NCBI RefSeq assembly: GCF_021183825.1
Contig: NZ_CP089211.1
Location: forward strand, 4,942,501 to 5,006,500
Origin: Sinomicrobium kalidii
Lineage (GTDB): Bacteria > Bacteroidota > Bacteroidia > Flavobacteriales > Flavobacteriaceae
Length of the DNA: 64,000 nucleotides
Direction of reading: 5' to 3'
Below are positions 1-8,416 of the stretch, piece after piece (the first letter of the stretch is position 1; every line of letters starts with the position of its first letter). The position numbers were made by a program, and so were the translations under genes. The notes under the pieces are model-generated. The model saw nothing but the letters and a program-made list of their open reading frames with translations, ran no database searches and was not told the DNA's origin.

Positions 1-456
1 GCTTCTAACTTAATAAATGCTATTGAAAACATAAAAGTGGGAAAAAAATATTCTGACTTTTCTGCACCTGATTTGAATGGTAACAAAATAAAGCTATCAG
101 ATAAAATTAAAGGAAAAGTTGCTTTATTAGATTTATGGGCAACTTGGTGTGGACCTTGTATAGCTAAAAGCAGAACAATGGTGCCCCTTTATAATGAATA
201 CAAAGATAAAGGGTTTACAATTGTTGGAGTTGCCGGAGAATTTAAGAATACAGACAAATTAGTTAAATTCCTTGAGAAGGAAAAATGGGACTGGTTAAAT
301 TTGGTAGAGCTCGACAGAGAAAATACTATTTGGCAAAAATATGGCGTTGATGGCGGAGGTGGCGGAATGTTCCTGATAGACAAAAAAGGAATAATTATAG
401 CAAAAGACCCAACAGCAGAAGAGGTTAGAAAGGAATTAGAATCCCGACTGAATTAA
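1..456 (+). CDS. TlpA-like thioredoxin-fold protein, C-terminal part (partial)
   Basis: The reading frame is open to the left edge, so this is the C-terminal part of a longer protein; the GTG at 37 is probably internal. It carries a thioredoxin/AhpC-TSA fold with the CxxC active site WATWCGPC, followed by the usual sheet-helix pattern and a glycine run (GVDGGGGGMF) in the place where the cis-proline region normally sits. Bacteroidota TlpA-like proteins are exported disulfide reductases, often lipoproteins with an N-terminal DUF4369-type domain; whether this one has such a domain lies outside the window. Base composition is AT-rich, like the island at 48-61 kb and unlike the PULs. Confidence 0.85.
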   Translation, partial: ASNLINAIENIKVGKKYSDFSAPDLNGNKIKLSDKIKGKVALLDLWATWCGPCIAKSRTMVPLYNEYKDKGFTIVGVAGEFKNTDKLVKFLEKEKWDWLNLVELDRENTIWQKYGVDGGGGGMFLIDKKGIIIAKDPTAEEVRKELESRLN

Positions 457-670
457 AAAGACTTTGCAGAACGATAGCCTTCCCTAAAAACAGTTTCCAG
501 GGCGAAGGGATTGAATCAATCTCCAACCCCTCAAATTTTAATGCGTTGACTTTTTCTCTTTTTATTGATTTTACAGACTTAATTTGAGGTTCGTACTCTT
601 GTGTCTCACCTCTTGGTTTGAATTATGACAAGTGTTTAGAAGCAATGCTATTAATGTTATTTGAAATATT

Positions 671-1036
671 TTATGCTATAATTACTAAATAAATTATTGC
701 GATTATAGCTGGTAAAGCTTGTATAATAAAGATTTTTCTGCTTGCACTTATTGCTCCATAAATCCCTGCAACGGCCACACAAGTCAAGAAAAAAAGTGCA
801 ATGTTTTTTGACCAAATGATGTCGGATATAAAAAATGTCCAGATGAGTCCTGCAGCTAAAAAGCCATTGTATAGTCCTTGATTAGCGGCTAATCCTTTTG
901 TCGGCTTAAATAAATTTTCGGGCAGGGATTTAAATGTTTTTTTGCCTATCGTTTCCCAGGCAAACATCTCAAAATACATAAAGTAAAGATGTTCAATGGC
1001 AATTATTCCAATTAAGATTTTCAGTACTGTTTCCAT
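671..1036 (-). CDS. DUF1304-family integral membrane protein
   Basis: The protein is about 121 residues when started at the ATG at 1036 (METVLKIL). The frame extends further upstream, but that start would add a non-conserved tail. Four hydrophobic segments fill the protein, and the segment with IEHLYFMYFEMFAW near the N terminus and the ANQGLYNGFLAAGL motif are typical of DUF1304, a small inner-membrane family without an assigned reaction. It lies 73 bp downstream of the SnoaL-like gene on the same strand, so the two may be co-transcribed. Confidence 0.8.
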   Translation of the reverse strand: METVLKILIGIIAIEHLYFMYFEMFAWETIGKKTFKSLPENLFKPTKGLAANQGLYNGFLAAGLIWTFFISDIIWSKNIALFFLTCVAVAGIYGAISASRKIFIIQALPAIIAIIYLVIIA

Positions 1037-1109
1037 ATTATTTATCTGTTTACAGGGGTTCGGTAAAATTGCCACCAACACACAACTGTCAGGTACGGTT
1101 TTTATGCCA

Positions 1110-1577
1110 TTACCAATATTCAAAAATCCGGGATATTTTTCCGTTTACAAACTCGAAAAGCGTCATTTGTGGTTCTCCATCTATGATTTTGCCATCTTTT
1201 CTTTCAACAAAGCTTTTTTGAACAACCACAGCGTTTAGTCCGATAATTTTGTCAATTATTTTTATATCCGTGACTCTGCCGTTATAGCGTCCGTTTTTTT
1301 GATTCCTGACAGATCCGTTATACAGCTCCTCCCTTGTATAAGTCCCTCCATATTTTGGATGAACATATTCAAAGTCATCTGTGAAAAGTTCAAAGATGCT
1401 GTCAATATCTTTGATTGTTGAGTTCGCTTGAAACATTTTAAGGTTCAAATCATAATATTTCTTAACAACAGTATTTAATGAATCCTTATGGGCTTTGGTG
1501 ACATCCTGTGCGATAACGTGGTTCATTGCAAAAAGAAGTGAAAAAACAGAAATTGAAATTTTCAAACGTGTTTTCAT
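1110..1577 (-). CDS. Exported NTF2/SnoaL-like (DUF4440-type) protein
   Basis: The 155-residue protein has a Sec signal peptide (residues 1-23, ending VIAQ) and then a cone-shaped NTF2-like fold: an N-terminal helix (KDSLNTVVKKYYDLNLKMFQ), the segment SIFELFTDDFEYVHPKYGGTYTREEL, and C-terminal strands ending FEFVNGKISRIFEYW. Such domains are small-molecule binding or enzymatic; no substrate can be named here. A TATATTTG promoter box on the minus strand at 1611-1618 lies 34 bp upstream of the start, inside a repeat that also occurs near 52.5 and 56 kb. DUF1304 follows it on the same strand. Confidence 0.75.
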   Translation of the reverse strand: MKTRLKISISVFSLLFAMNHVIAQDVTKAHKDSLNTVVKKYYDLNLKMFQANSTIKDIDSIFELFTDDFEYVHPKYGGTYTREELYNGSVRNQKNGRYNGRVTDIKIIDKIIGLNAVVVQKSFVERKDGKIIDGEPQMTLFEFVNGKISRIFEYW

Positions 1578-1607
1578 ATCGGATTTTGTTGTTTTGAATT
1601 GTACCTA

Positions 1608-1871
1608 ACGCAAATATACACAATTAACAATTTCAGCCACTTAGAAGGTCACATTTCACCAAACACCAATATTTACCCGGCTTCAGAAGAATTGTTATTG
1701 ATTCGTCATTTTATATATCATTCATTATTTTGTATATCAGTTTGCAAAAATTTTTAGCGACTCAATATAAAACCATACTATCAAAATATTTTACGACTTT
1801 CCACATTATCACAAAAATCTCTGTTTCCGAATTATAAATTCAAAACCAAGGGGGAATAGCAAGAGGGTAAT
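1608..1871 (-). repeat. Promoter-bearing intergenic repeat, copy 1
   Basis: Read on the minus strand, this roughly 265-bp sequence matches 55819-56072 on the plus strand over most of its length and 52428-52600 over its gene-proximal part. Shared blocks include TACCCTCTTGCTATTCCCCC, GATATACAAAATAATGAAT and TGAAATTGTTAATTGTG. The gene-proximal end carries TATATTTG, the Bacteroidota -7 consensus (1611-1618), aimed at the SnoaL-like gene. Confidence 0.85.
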
Positions 1872-1976
1872 AAGACCAAATATGCAGACTTTGGAAAGTG
1901 TAATCGAATTATCCCTTTTTCAGAACCCCTTCTAACGAGGCTTTATGGCCAAAATAAAATCCTCGCTTTTTACCCT

Positions 1977-2025
1977 CCTTGTCATACATGGCTTTCAACA
2001 CCTTTTTATGGCGTGACGATTTGAT
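1977..2025 (+). repeat. Remnant of the left end of an IS4-type element
   Basis: The stretch is clearly similar to 15517-15565, the untranslated left end of the IS4-type element. Both contain CCTTGT, GCTTT and then TTTTTAT(A/G)GCGTGACGATTTGA. No transposase-like coding follows here, so it looks like a truncated insertion-sequence scar. Confidence 0.55.
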
Positions 2026-2114
2026 ATTCACGGCATTTCCCTTGCTGTACCACCGGGCCCGCCTGTCTTCAGAAGGCCGGGACATTTTTCCGCTTTAAAG
2101 CCCGGAAAACGGTC

Positions 2115-2682
2115 ATTTAAGGGATTGCGTATACGCCGGAAGGGGTCCGGTATGCTGCATACGCCATCCTGTTGACCGCTTACCCGGTTACTTATGCCGC
2201 ATACGCAATGGCGCAAGCGGCGTACCGGGTTATGTTTGCAGCGTAAGGGAATGGGGATGCGGCGTAGTGAACCCGGTTTACTGCATACACAACCCTGTTG
2301 ACCGCATACAGGGTTGCTTATGAATTCATACTCAACGGCGCAAGCAGCGTACCGGGTTGTGTTTGCAGTGTAAGGGAATGGGTATGCGGCGTAGTGAACC
2401 CGGTTTACTGCATACACAACCCTGTTGACCGCTTACCCGGTTACTTATGAATTCATACCCGACTGCTTAAGCGGCGTATCGGGTTACGTTTGCAGCGTAA
2501 GGGGATGGGTATGCGGCGTAATGAACCCGGTTTGCTGCATACACACCCCTGTTGACCGCTTACCCGGTTACTTATGAATTCATACCCAACGGCGCAAGCA
2601 GCATACCGGGTTACGTTTACGGCTTAAAGGAATGTGTATGCGGCAAACCCAACCCGGTTCGGCGTATACGCAATCCCTTAAA
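2115..2682. repeat. Tandem array of ~127-bp repeats with inverted ends
   Basis: The marker GTTGACCGC recurs at 2171, 2297, 2424 and 2551, giving a period of 126, 127 and 127 bp over about four units. Each unit also contains ACCCGGTTACTTATG, a GAATTCATAC block, a (T)ACCGGGTT block and GGGTATGCGGCGTA. Sub-blocks around ACCCGGTT appear in both orientations within a unit. The array is bounded by an inverted repeat: TTAAGGGATTGCGTATACGC near 2117 and its complement near 2661-2680. Long frames cross it on both strands but look like by-products of the repetition. Confidence 0.85.
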
Positions 2683-3067
2683 TGGCAAAAACGGGCTCCG
2701 GATCATCCGGCCGGGAATACGATATGCCGGTCCGGCAACAAAGGAAGACAAACCTTTACCGGGGGGCTGCCCGTCTTCAACCTGCCGGAGAGCCGGTAGT
2801 GGAGTCATCTGCCGGGTAGTGCTATCACTGCCGGCACCGGGTTTGCGGAGATGCTTACAGTGGCAGCCCGGGGGTGTTCCCGAACCCGGATGGCCGGGTA
2901 GGGGATATTTGCAGTACCACAAGGGGCACATTTGGCCAGCTATTATTCCTTATCGCTTAACAGCTACAGAACACGACCCGAAACCGGACTGTTTAACCTG
3001 CGAAACATTACAGGTTTCGGGCCGCTCCCTGTCGGGCAACGGACATCAGAGACAAAATAGCCTGTAA
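2683..3067. other. GC-rich, CCGG-dense gene-free stretch
   Basis: This stretch continues from the repeat array and is unusually rich in CCGG and in short inverted repeats, for example around CCTGCGAAACATTACAGG near 3000. Plus- and minus-strand frames run through it, but their translations are proline-, glycine- and arginine-rich, lack any recognisable domain and do not resemble neighbouring proteins. I see no gene I can support. Confidence 0.5.
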
Positions 3068-3185
3068 ATAATATGCAAAATACCGGACTAATGACTCACT
3101 TTGTCCGTTCGTAAATGGCTAATTAACCATTATTTAATGTAGGAAGGACTTAATTTTTAAGGAGACTTTGTGTTATTTTGCCTGT

Positions 3186-3758
3186 ATGAATAAAAAAGAG
3201 GCGGATATTACCAACCACATGCTGATGGAACGGATTAAAAATTCGGATCACCGTGCTTTCAGCTTACTTTTTGATCGCCTCTGGGAATCTTTATATACCC
3301 GTGCCTATACCATATCCGGAGACAGGTCGCTTTCTAAAGATGTAGTACAGGAAGTGTGGATTAATTTCTGGGAGCGAAGGCAGGACATAGAGAACACCAA
3401 TGTGGAGTCGTATCTTTTTCAGGCCGTACGTTTTAAAATATACAATGAACTTCGAAATATAAAGTTGAGTAGAACGCATTTAAAGGATTTTCTGAGTGAG
3501 GCCCCTTTAAAAACTGTAAATGATACCGACCATCAGATCCGTTATGAAGAGGCAAACCGGGCGTTAAAAAAGGATATGAGCCTATTGCCGCTGAAGAGCA
3601 AAAAAATAGTTGAACTGAGCCGGTTGCAGGGAATGACCAATGAAGAGATCGCAAACAGGCTCGGGATTTCACCGCGAACAGTTGAAGCACATCTTTCCGA
3701 TGCCCTGAAATTCCTGAGGACAAAAATGCTGTTTTTACTATATTATTTCTTCATTTAA
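3186..3758 (+). CDS. ECF RNA polymerase sigma factor (FecI/RpoE-like)
   Basis: The protein is about 190 residues from the ATG at 3186; a TTG six codons upstream is possible but less likely. Region 2 (KNSDHRAFSLLFDRLWESLYTRAYTISGDRSLSKDVVQEVWINFWERR) recognises the -10 element and melts DNA. Region 4 (LPLKSKKIVELSRLQGMTNEEIANRLGISPRTVEAHLSDAL, abridged by me from residues ~130-175) is the helix-turn-helix for the -35 element. It is followed by a FecR-type anti-sigma gene and a SusC with an STN domain, the standard trans-envelope signalling set-up: ligand in the SusC channel signals through FecR to release the sigma factor. Confidence 0.93.
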   Translation: MNKKEADITNHMLMERIKNSDHRAFSLLFDRLWESLYTRAYTISGDRSLSKDVVQEVWINFWERRQDIENTNVESYLFQAVRFKIYNELRNIKLSRTHLKDFLSEAPLKTVNDTDHQIRYEEANRALKKDMSLLPLKSKKIVELSRLQGMTNEEIANRLGISPRTVEAHLSDALKFLRTKMLFLLYYFFI

Positions 3759-3830
3759 TATTTTGGTAACGTTTTATTAACTTTAAATTAACGTTGTAAT
3801 TCCCGTCTATGGTATCTGGTAGTAGAAGAT

Positions 3831-4778
3831 ATGCGTAACATGACGGAAACAGAATTAAAACGGCTTATAGAAAAATTTATAAAGGGCACTGCCACCCGGG
3901 AAGAAGAACAGCTGCTGGAGGCCCTGGAAGAAGAAGTCTGCGAAAAGTACAGGCGCCAGACCTTCGCTGATACCCGCCATCGGCAGAATATCAAATCATC
4001 TATCTACAAAAAAGTCGTTTCCGGGATACACAGGAAAAGAAAGTCGAGGAAATGGCTATACGTTACGGCAAGTATTGTGCTCTTATGCGGGATCATTGGT
4101 TATACATTTATGAATACCCGAAATCAGATAACTACGATAGTCAATAATTCGTCAGATGTAAAAGCCATAACCCTGGATGATGGGACCCGGGTGATTCTGA
4201 ACACCAGCAGTGCCTTATCTTACAATGAGAAGAATTATAACCGTAAAGACCGTAAGGTTAAATTACAGGGCGAAGCCTTTTTTGATGTTATCAGTAATCG
4301 ATCAAGCCCTTTTGTTGTTACTGCACACGGGCTTCAGACAAAAGTACTCGGAACTAAGTTTAATGTCGGAAGCCAATCGGACCGGGTAACCGTGGCCCTG
4401 GTGGAAGGAAGTGTCCGGCTGGAAGGCAAGGGCGGAAAACAGCTTTTAAAGCCAAACCAGAAGGCGGTCTATGATATAAAGGCACAGCACCTGCAAATCA
4501 AACCTTTTGAAAAAGGCCGGGAAATGGCATGGATGACCCGGGATTTTAATTTTGAAAATACTCCCCTGAAAAAAGTTACAGCCCTGCTTGAGGAGCGTTT
4601 TAACGTAAACATACGTTTTGCAGCACCGGAGATCGGCGAGAAAAAAATCACAGCACATTTTGAAGGAGTAAGCATGGAATCCATCCTCGCATCCATTACA
4701 CTGGGAGGCGGGCTGGAATACGAATATGTTACCGAAAAAGAAATATTAATCCATAAAACAGATGAGCGTATGAAATAA
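3831..4778 (+). CDS. FecR-family anti-sigma factor
   Basis: The 315-residue protein has an N-terminal cytoplasmic sigma-binding region (TETELKRLIEKFIKGTATREEEQLL), a single membrane span at roughly residues 84-103, a periplasmic FecR domain (about 108-205, with VKAITLDDGTRVILN and GEAFFDV) and a C-terminal DUF4974-type segment (FNFENTPLKKVTALLEERFNVNI). It would hold the sigma factor encoded at 3186 at the membrane and receive the signal from the STN domain of the next gene product. The order sigma, anti-sigma, SusC supports this. Confidence 0.93.
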   Translation: MRNMTETELKRLIEKFIKGTATREEEQLLEALEEEVCEKYRRQTFADTRHRQNIKSSIYKKVVSGIHRKRKSRKWLYVTASIVLLCGIIGYTFMNTRNQITTIVNNSSDVKAITLDDGTRVILNTSSALSYNEKNYNRKDRKVKLQGEAFFDVISNRSSPFVVTAHGLQTKVLGTKFNVGSQSDRVTVALVEGSVRLEGKGGKQLLKPNQKAVYDIKAQHLQIKPFEKGREMAWMTRDFNFENTPLKKVTALLEERFNVNIRFAAPEIGEKKITAHFEGVSMESILASITLGGGLEYEYVTEKEILIHKTDERMK

Positions 4779-4898
4779 AGGACATTTAAAAAAAGGAAGC
4801 GCTGCTACACACTTCCTTTATTACAAGATTATTCATTCTTAACACGCATTTCTCACATACCTGATAAAGAATTTTGAATAAACCTTGCCTAAAAAATT

Positions 4899-7800
4899 AT
4901 GGAAAAACTATTTTTTACCTGTCACACGGCCTGTGCCCGTACTTTTACTGTTTTTTTAATATTGCTCGGCCTCCAGAGCTTCTTTGCAAATAAAATGAAG
5001 GCCCAGGATTTAAATGAGACATCGGTCGTACTCACAAAGAGTGAATACAAATTTAGTGAATTATTTAAAGAAATTGAGCAACAAACACCTTTCAGGTTTA
5101 CCTATTTTGAAGATGAAATAAGCACAGACAGCCGTTACAATACTTCAGAAAAAGAACCTGGTCTGAAACAGCTTCTGGATGATATCTCTCGGAAAACAAA
5201 TCTTGACTTCTATCCAAAAGGTAAGATCATTACGGTATCCCGGGCTAAACCCGGAAAAACCGCGAATACGAATGCCGCCGTACAACGTATAATTTCCGGC
5301 ACGGTTACCGATGCCGAACAGATACCATTGCCCGGGGTATCCGTTGTTTTAAAGGGAACCCAAAAAGGTACGGCCGCAGATTTTGACGGGAAGTTTCAGA
5401 TACAGGCTGCTGCCGGAGATGTTCTGATCTTTTCGTATATCGGCTATCTCACCCGGGAAGTTACCGTCGGTGAGAATTCAATACTGAATGTCCGTTTGCA
5501 AACGGACACTAATGAATTAAATGAAGTTGTCGTTGTAGGATATGGCACGCAGAAAAAAGCGGATCTGACCGGTGCGATATCCTCCGTAGATGTGGAATCT
5601 TTTGAAAATATACCAACGCCCCGTGTAGATCAGATGTTGCAGGGCAGAGCGGCAGGGGTAGAAGTGAAATCGATAAACGGATCTCCGGGAGCCGGTACTA
5701 CGATCAGGATCCGGGGAAGCCGATCGATCAATGCATCCAATGAGCCCTTGTATGTCATTGATGGAATTGTGGGAGCCGGGGACCTCAATACCATCAATCC
5801 CGCCGATATTGAATCCATAGATATTTTAAAAGATGCTTCTGCAGCGGCTATATACGGATCCCGGGCTTCCAATGGTGTCGTCATCATTACCACAAAGAAC
5901 GGGAAACCCGGAAAGGACCGGTTTCATTTTTCCGCAACCTATGGTATATCGGAGTTAACACGCTCAGTAGATATGATGACTACCGAAGAATATATTCCCT
6001 TCATTAACGAAGCTTATGAAGACCGTACCGGGGAAGTCCTTTACCCGGACCCCGATTCCGTTTTGGAGCGCGTAGGTCCTGGCGGAACAGACTGGATTGA
6101 CGAAATTATTCAAACCGGAACCTATGCCAATTATGACATGGCGGTTTCCGGGGGGAACGAAGACTTCACCTATCGCTTCTCAGGAAATATAGTCGATCAG
6201 AAGGGCATTGCTATCAAATCCACATACAGACGTTATCAGTCCCGCCTTAATATGACCAAAAAATTCTCTTCCCGTTTGAAAATGGGAGTCAACATTAATG
6301 CAAGCCGCTATTACAGGGAACCCGGTTCAAACATCAATTTCGGGTCTAACTCAGGATGGTCGTCCTCCATGATCACTTTACCTCCCACCATGCCGGTCTA
6401 TAATGAAGACGGGACCTTTAACAGCTATAATCCCGTAAGGTATACCGGGGGAGGGCATGTTAACACGGCTGTGGCGGCGGCTCACCTGAACGACGCAAAA
6501 ACTACATACAATAATTTGCTGGGAAGTGTTTACGGGGAATTTGAAATATTGAAAGGGCTCAAATTAAAATCCTCTTTCGGGACACGGCTGGCCAACAGCC
6601 GTTACAACTTTTACAGGCCTTCGTATGCCCCGGCAAATGTTGCGAATGACCGGGAGTTCGGCGATGCGCTTTCCGATATTTATCACCGGTATTATGTATT
6701 GAACGAAAATACTTTAACATTCGACCGGTCCTTTGGAAACCATCATTTGAACATACTCGGAGGGTTTACGTTTCAGCGGCGTATTGATGAAAGGGTCTAT
6801 GTCAGGGGAGGCGGCCTGACCAACGATATCGTCAAATGGAATGATTTTGAAAGCATTCCCCAGGATCAGCGAAATACCGTTTCACATTATAATGAAAACG
6901 CACAAACATCATTTATCGGCAGGATCGGGTATGATTTCAACAAGAAATATTATGTGACATTTACGAGCCGTTATGACGGGGCTTCTAATTTTTCTGCGAA
7001 TAAAAAGTGGGGGTATTTTCCTTCCCTCGGCATCAGGTGGAGGGCTTCAAAAGAAGAATTCTATAAGAATTCCGGTATCGCCGACGTATTGACGGACCTG
7101 TCCTTTCGGGCAAGCTATGGAATTTCCGGGAACCAGGGCATTTCAAACTATCGGTCGCTTGCCACCCTGAGTGCCGATGAGACGAGTTATATTTTTGGCG
7201 ACGAACCGGTTTTTGGGTATACCCAGGGGAGACTCGCCAATGATAACCTCTCCTGGGAAACCTCGAGGCAATTAAACATAGGGGCCGATATACAACTGTT
7301 AAAAGGGCGCTTTAATTTGTCTGCCAATTATTACCGTACCACAACAGACGACCTTTTGCTTACAGTACAAATGCCCAGACAAACCGGTTATGGCAGCCGG
7401 TTAAAGAATTTGGGAGAAACCTTAAGTAAAGGCCTGGAATTTGAGTTGGACGGAACAATTATCCGGGGCAACGATTTTTCCTGGAATGCTGTTGTAAATA
7501 TAGCCACCAATGAACAGGAGGTTGTAGACATCGGTGCTCTCGGAAGGGTTGCTCTGGACGATAACGGATACGGAGCCACCACAAATTTCCTGGAAGTAGG
7601 GGTCCCCATCGGGGCCAACTTTGGTGTGGAGTATATGGGAACATGGAAAAATCAGGAGGAGATCGATGCGGAACTGGCAAAACCGGAAGAAGAAAGGACC
7701 CTGGTTTCGACCTCTAACTTTTACCAACCGGGAAAACCGAAGTACAAGGACCATAATGGAGACGGAGAGTTAAATTCAGACGATTATCATTATCTGGGCA

Positions 7801-8294
7801 CACCTAACCCCAAACTTTACGGAGGAATTGGAAATACGCTCAGGTATAAGAACCTTACACTGGACTTCTTTTTACAGTTCGCCGAGGGAAATACCATGTG
7901 GAATTATATTGAGTTTTTCGTGGGGACAGGAACCTATCTTACCAACCAGATGAAGTATATGAAAGACAGGTGGACGCCGGAGAATCCGGATAGCGATATA
8001 CCGGGTGTAAATTCACGTGATAATATCCCCAGTACACGTTTCCTGCACGATGCCTCATTCCTGCGGCTCAAGAGCCTGAGCCTGAGCTATGACCTCAGTC
8101 CCCTGGTCTTCCCCGGGAAAGATAAACGCCTGTCGGTTTATCTTTCAGGGACCAATCTGTTTCTGATTACCAGATACAATGGCTTTGACCCGGAGGTAAA
8201 CACCGGGGGGACCAGCTCAACGGTACGTGCCAGGGATAATGGCGCATACCCTAATAGCAGTACGTTCACCATGGGTTTTAATCTTGAATTATAA
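4899..8294 (+). CDS. SusC-family TonB-dependent transporter with STN domain
   Basis: The 1131-residue outer-membrane receptor has a signal peptide, an STN (secretin/TonB short N-terminal) domain at about 41-115, a carboxypeptidase-D-regulatory-like beta-sandwich at about 131-205 (ISGTVTDAEQIPLPGVSVV), the SusC signature NEVVVVGYGTQKK at about 208-220, a plug domain, and a long beta-barrel ending in FTMGFNLEL. SusC proteins import glycans with SusD as the lid. The STN domain is the part that contacts FecR, so this transporter is also a sensor. The cargo is not evident; no CAZyme gene is attached to this locus. Confidence 0.95.
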   Translation: MEKLFFTCHTACARTFTVFLILLGLQSFFANKMKAQDLNETSVVLTKSEYKFSELFKEIEQQTPFRFTYFEDEISTDSRYNTSEKEPGLKQLLDDISRKTNLDFYPKGKIITVSRAKPGKTANTNAAVQRIISGTVTDAEQIPLPGVSVVLKGTQKGTAADFDGKFQIQAAAGDVLIFSYIGYLTREVTVGENSILNVRLQTDTNELNEVVVVGYGTQKKADLTGAISSVDVESFENIPTPRVDQMLQGRAAGVEVKSINGSPGAGTTIRIRGSRSINASNEPLYVIDGIVGAGDLNTINPADIESIDILKDASAAAIYGSRASNGVVIITTKNGKPGKDRFHFSATYGISELTRSVDMMTTEEYIPFINEAYEDRTGEVLYPDPDSVLERVGPGGTDWIDEIIQTGTYANYDMAVSGGNEDFTYRFSGNIVDQKGIAIKSTYRRYQSRLNMTKKFSSRLKMGVNINASRYYREPGSNINFGSNSGWSSSMITLPPTMPVYNEDGTFNSYNPVRYTGGGHVNTAVAAAHLNDAKTTYNNLLGSVYGEFEILKGLKLKSSFGTRLANSRYNFYRPSYAPANVANDREFGDALSDIYHRYYVLNENTLTFDRSFGNHHLNILGGFTFQRRIDERVYVRGGGLTNDIVKWNDFESIPQDQRNTVSHYNENAQTSFIGRIGYDFNKKYYVTFTSRYDGASNFSANKKWGYFPSLGIRWRASKEEFYKNSGIADVLTDLSFRASYGISGNQGISNYRSLATLSADETSYIFGDEPVFGYTQGRLANDNLSWETSRQLNIGADIQLLKGRFNLSANYYRTTTDDLLLTVQMPRQTGYGSRLKNLGETLSKGLEFELDGTIIRGNDFSWNAVVNIATNEQEVVDIGALGRVALDDNGYGATTNFLEVGVPIGANFGVEYMGTWKNQEEIDAELAKPEEERTLVSTSNFYQPGKPKYKDHNGDGELNSDDYHYLGTPNPKLYGGIGNTLRYKNLTLDFFLQFAEGNTMWNYIEFFVGTGTYLTNQMKYMKDRWTPENPDSDIPGVNSRDNIPSTRFLHDASFLRLKSLSLSYDLSPLVFPGKDKRLSVYLSGTNLFLITRYNGFDPEVNTGGTSSTVRARDNGAYPNSSTFTMGFNLEL

Positions 8295-8365
8295 AATAAA
8301 AACGCATCATGAAATGCCCATGGCCAAATTTCTGGACACCAACCGATATGATCATTAGGGCATTC

Positions 8366-8386
8366 CTCCCGATAATCATCGGGATG
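8366..8386 (+). repeat. Short palindrome CCCGATAATCATCGGG between susC- and susD-like genes
   Basis: A near-perfect palindrome lies in the 122-nt gap between the SusC stop and the preferred SusD start. Related palindromes (CCCGATAATTATCGGG and variants) occur near 24060 and 32258-32282. It could form an RNA hairpin that lowers read-through or protects the upstream message; that role is inferred. Confidence 0.6.
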
Positions 8387-8416
8387 ACCTATGAAAAACA
8401 AATAAAAAAAGAACAG

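Noticed and set aside
2115..2682. CRISPR array
   Set aside because: The repeated unit is about 127 bp with no alternation of short repeat and unique spacer, and no cas gene is in the window.
2028..3067. Long open frames on both strands through the GC-rich region
   Set aside because: They follow the 127-bp repetition and high GC, lack ribosome-binding sites and domains, and their translations are repeats of the DNA unit.
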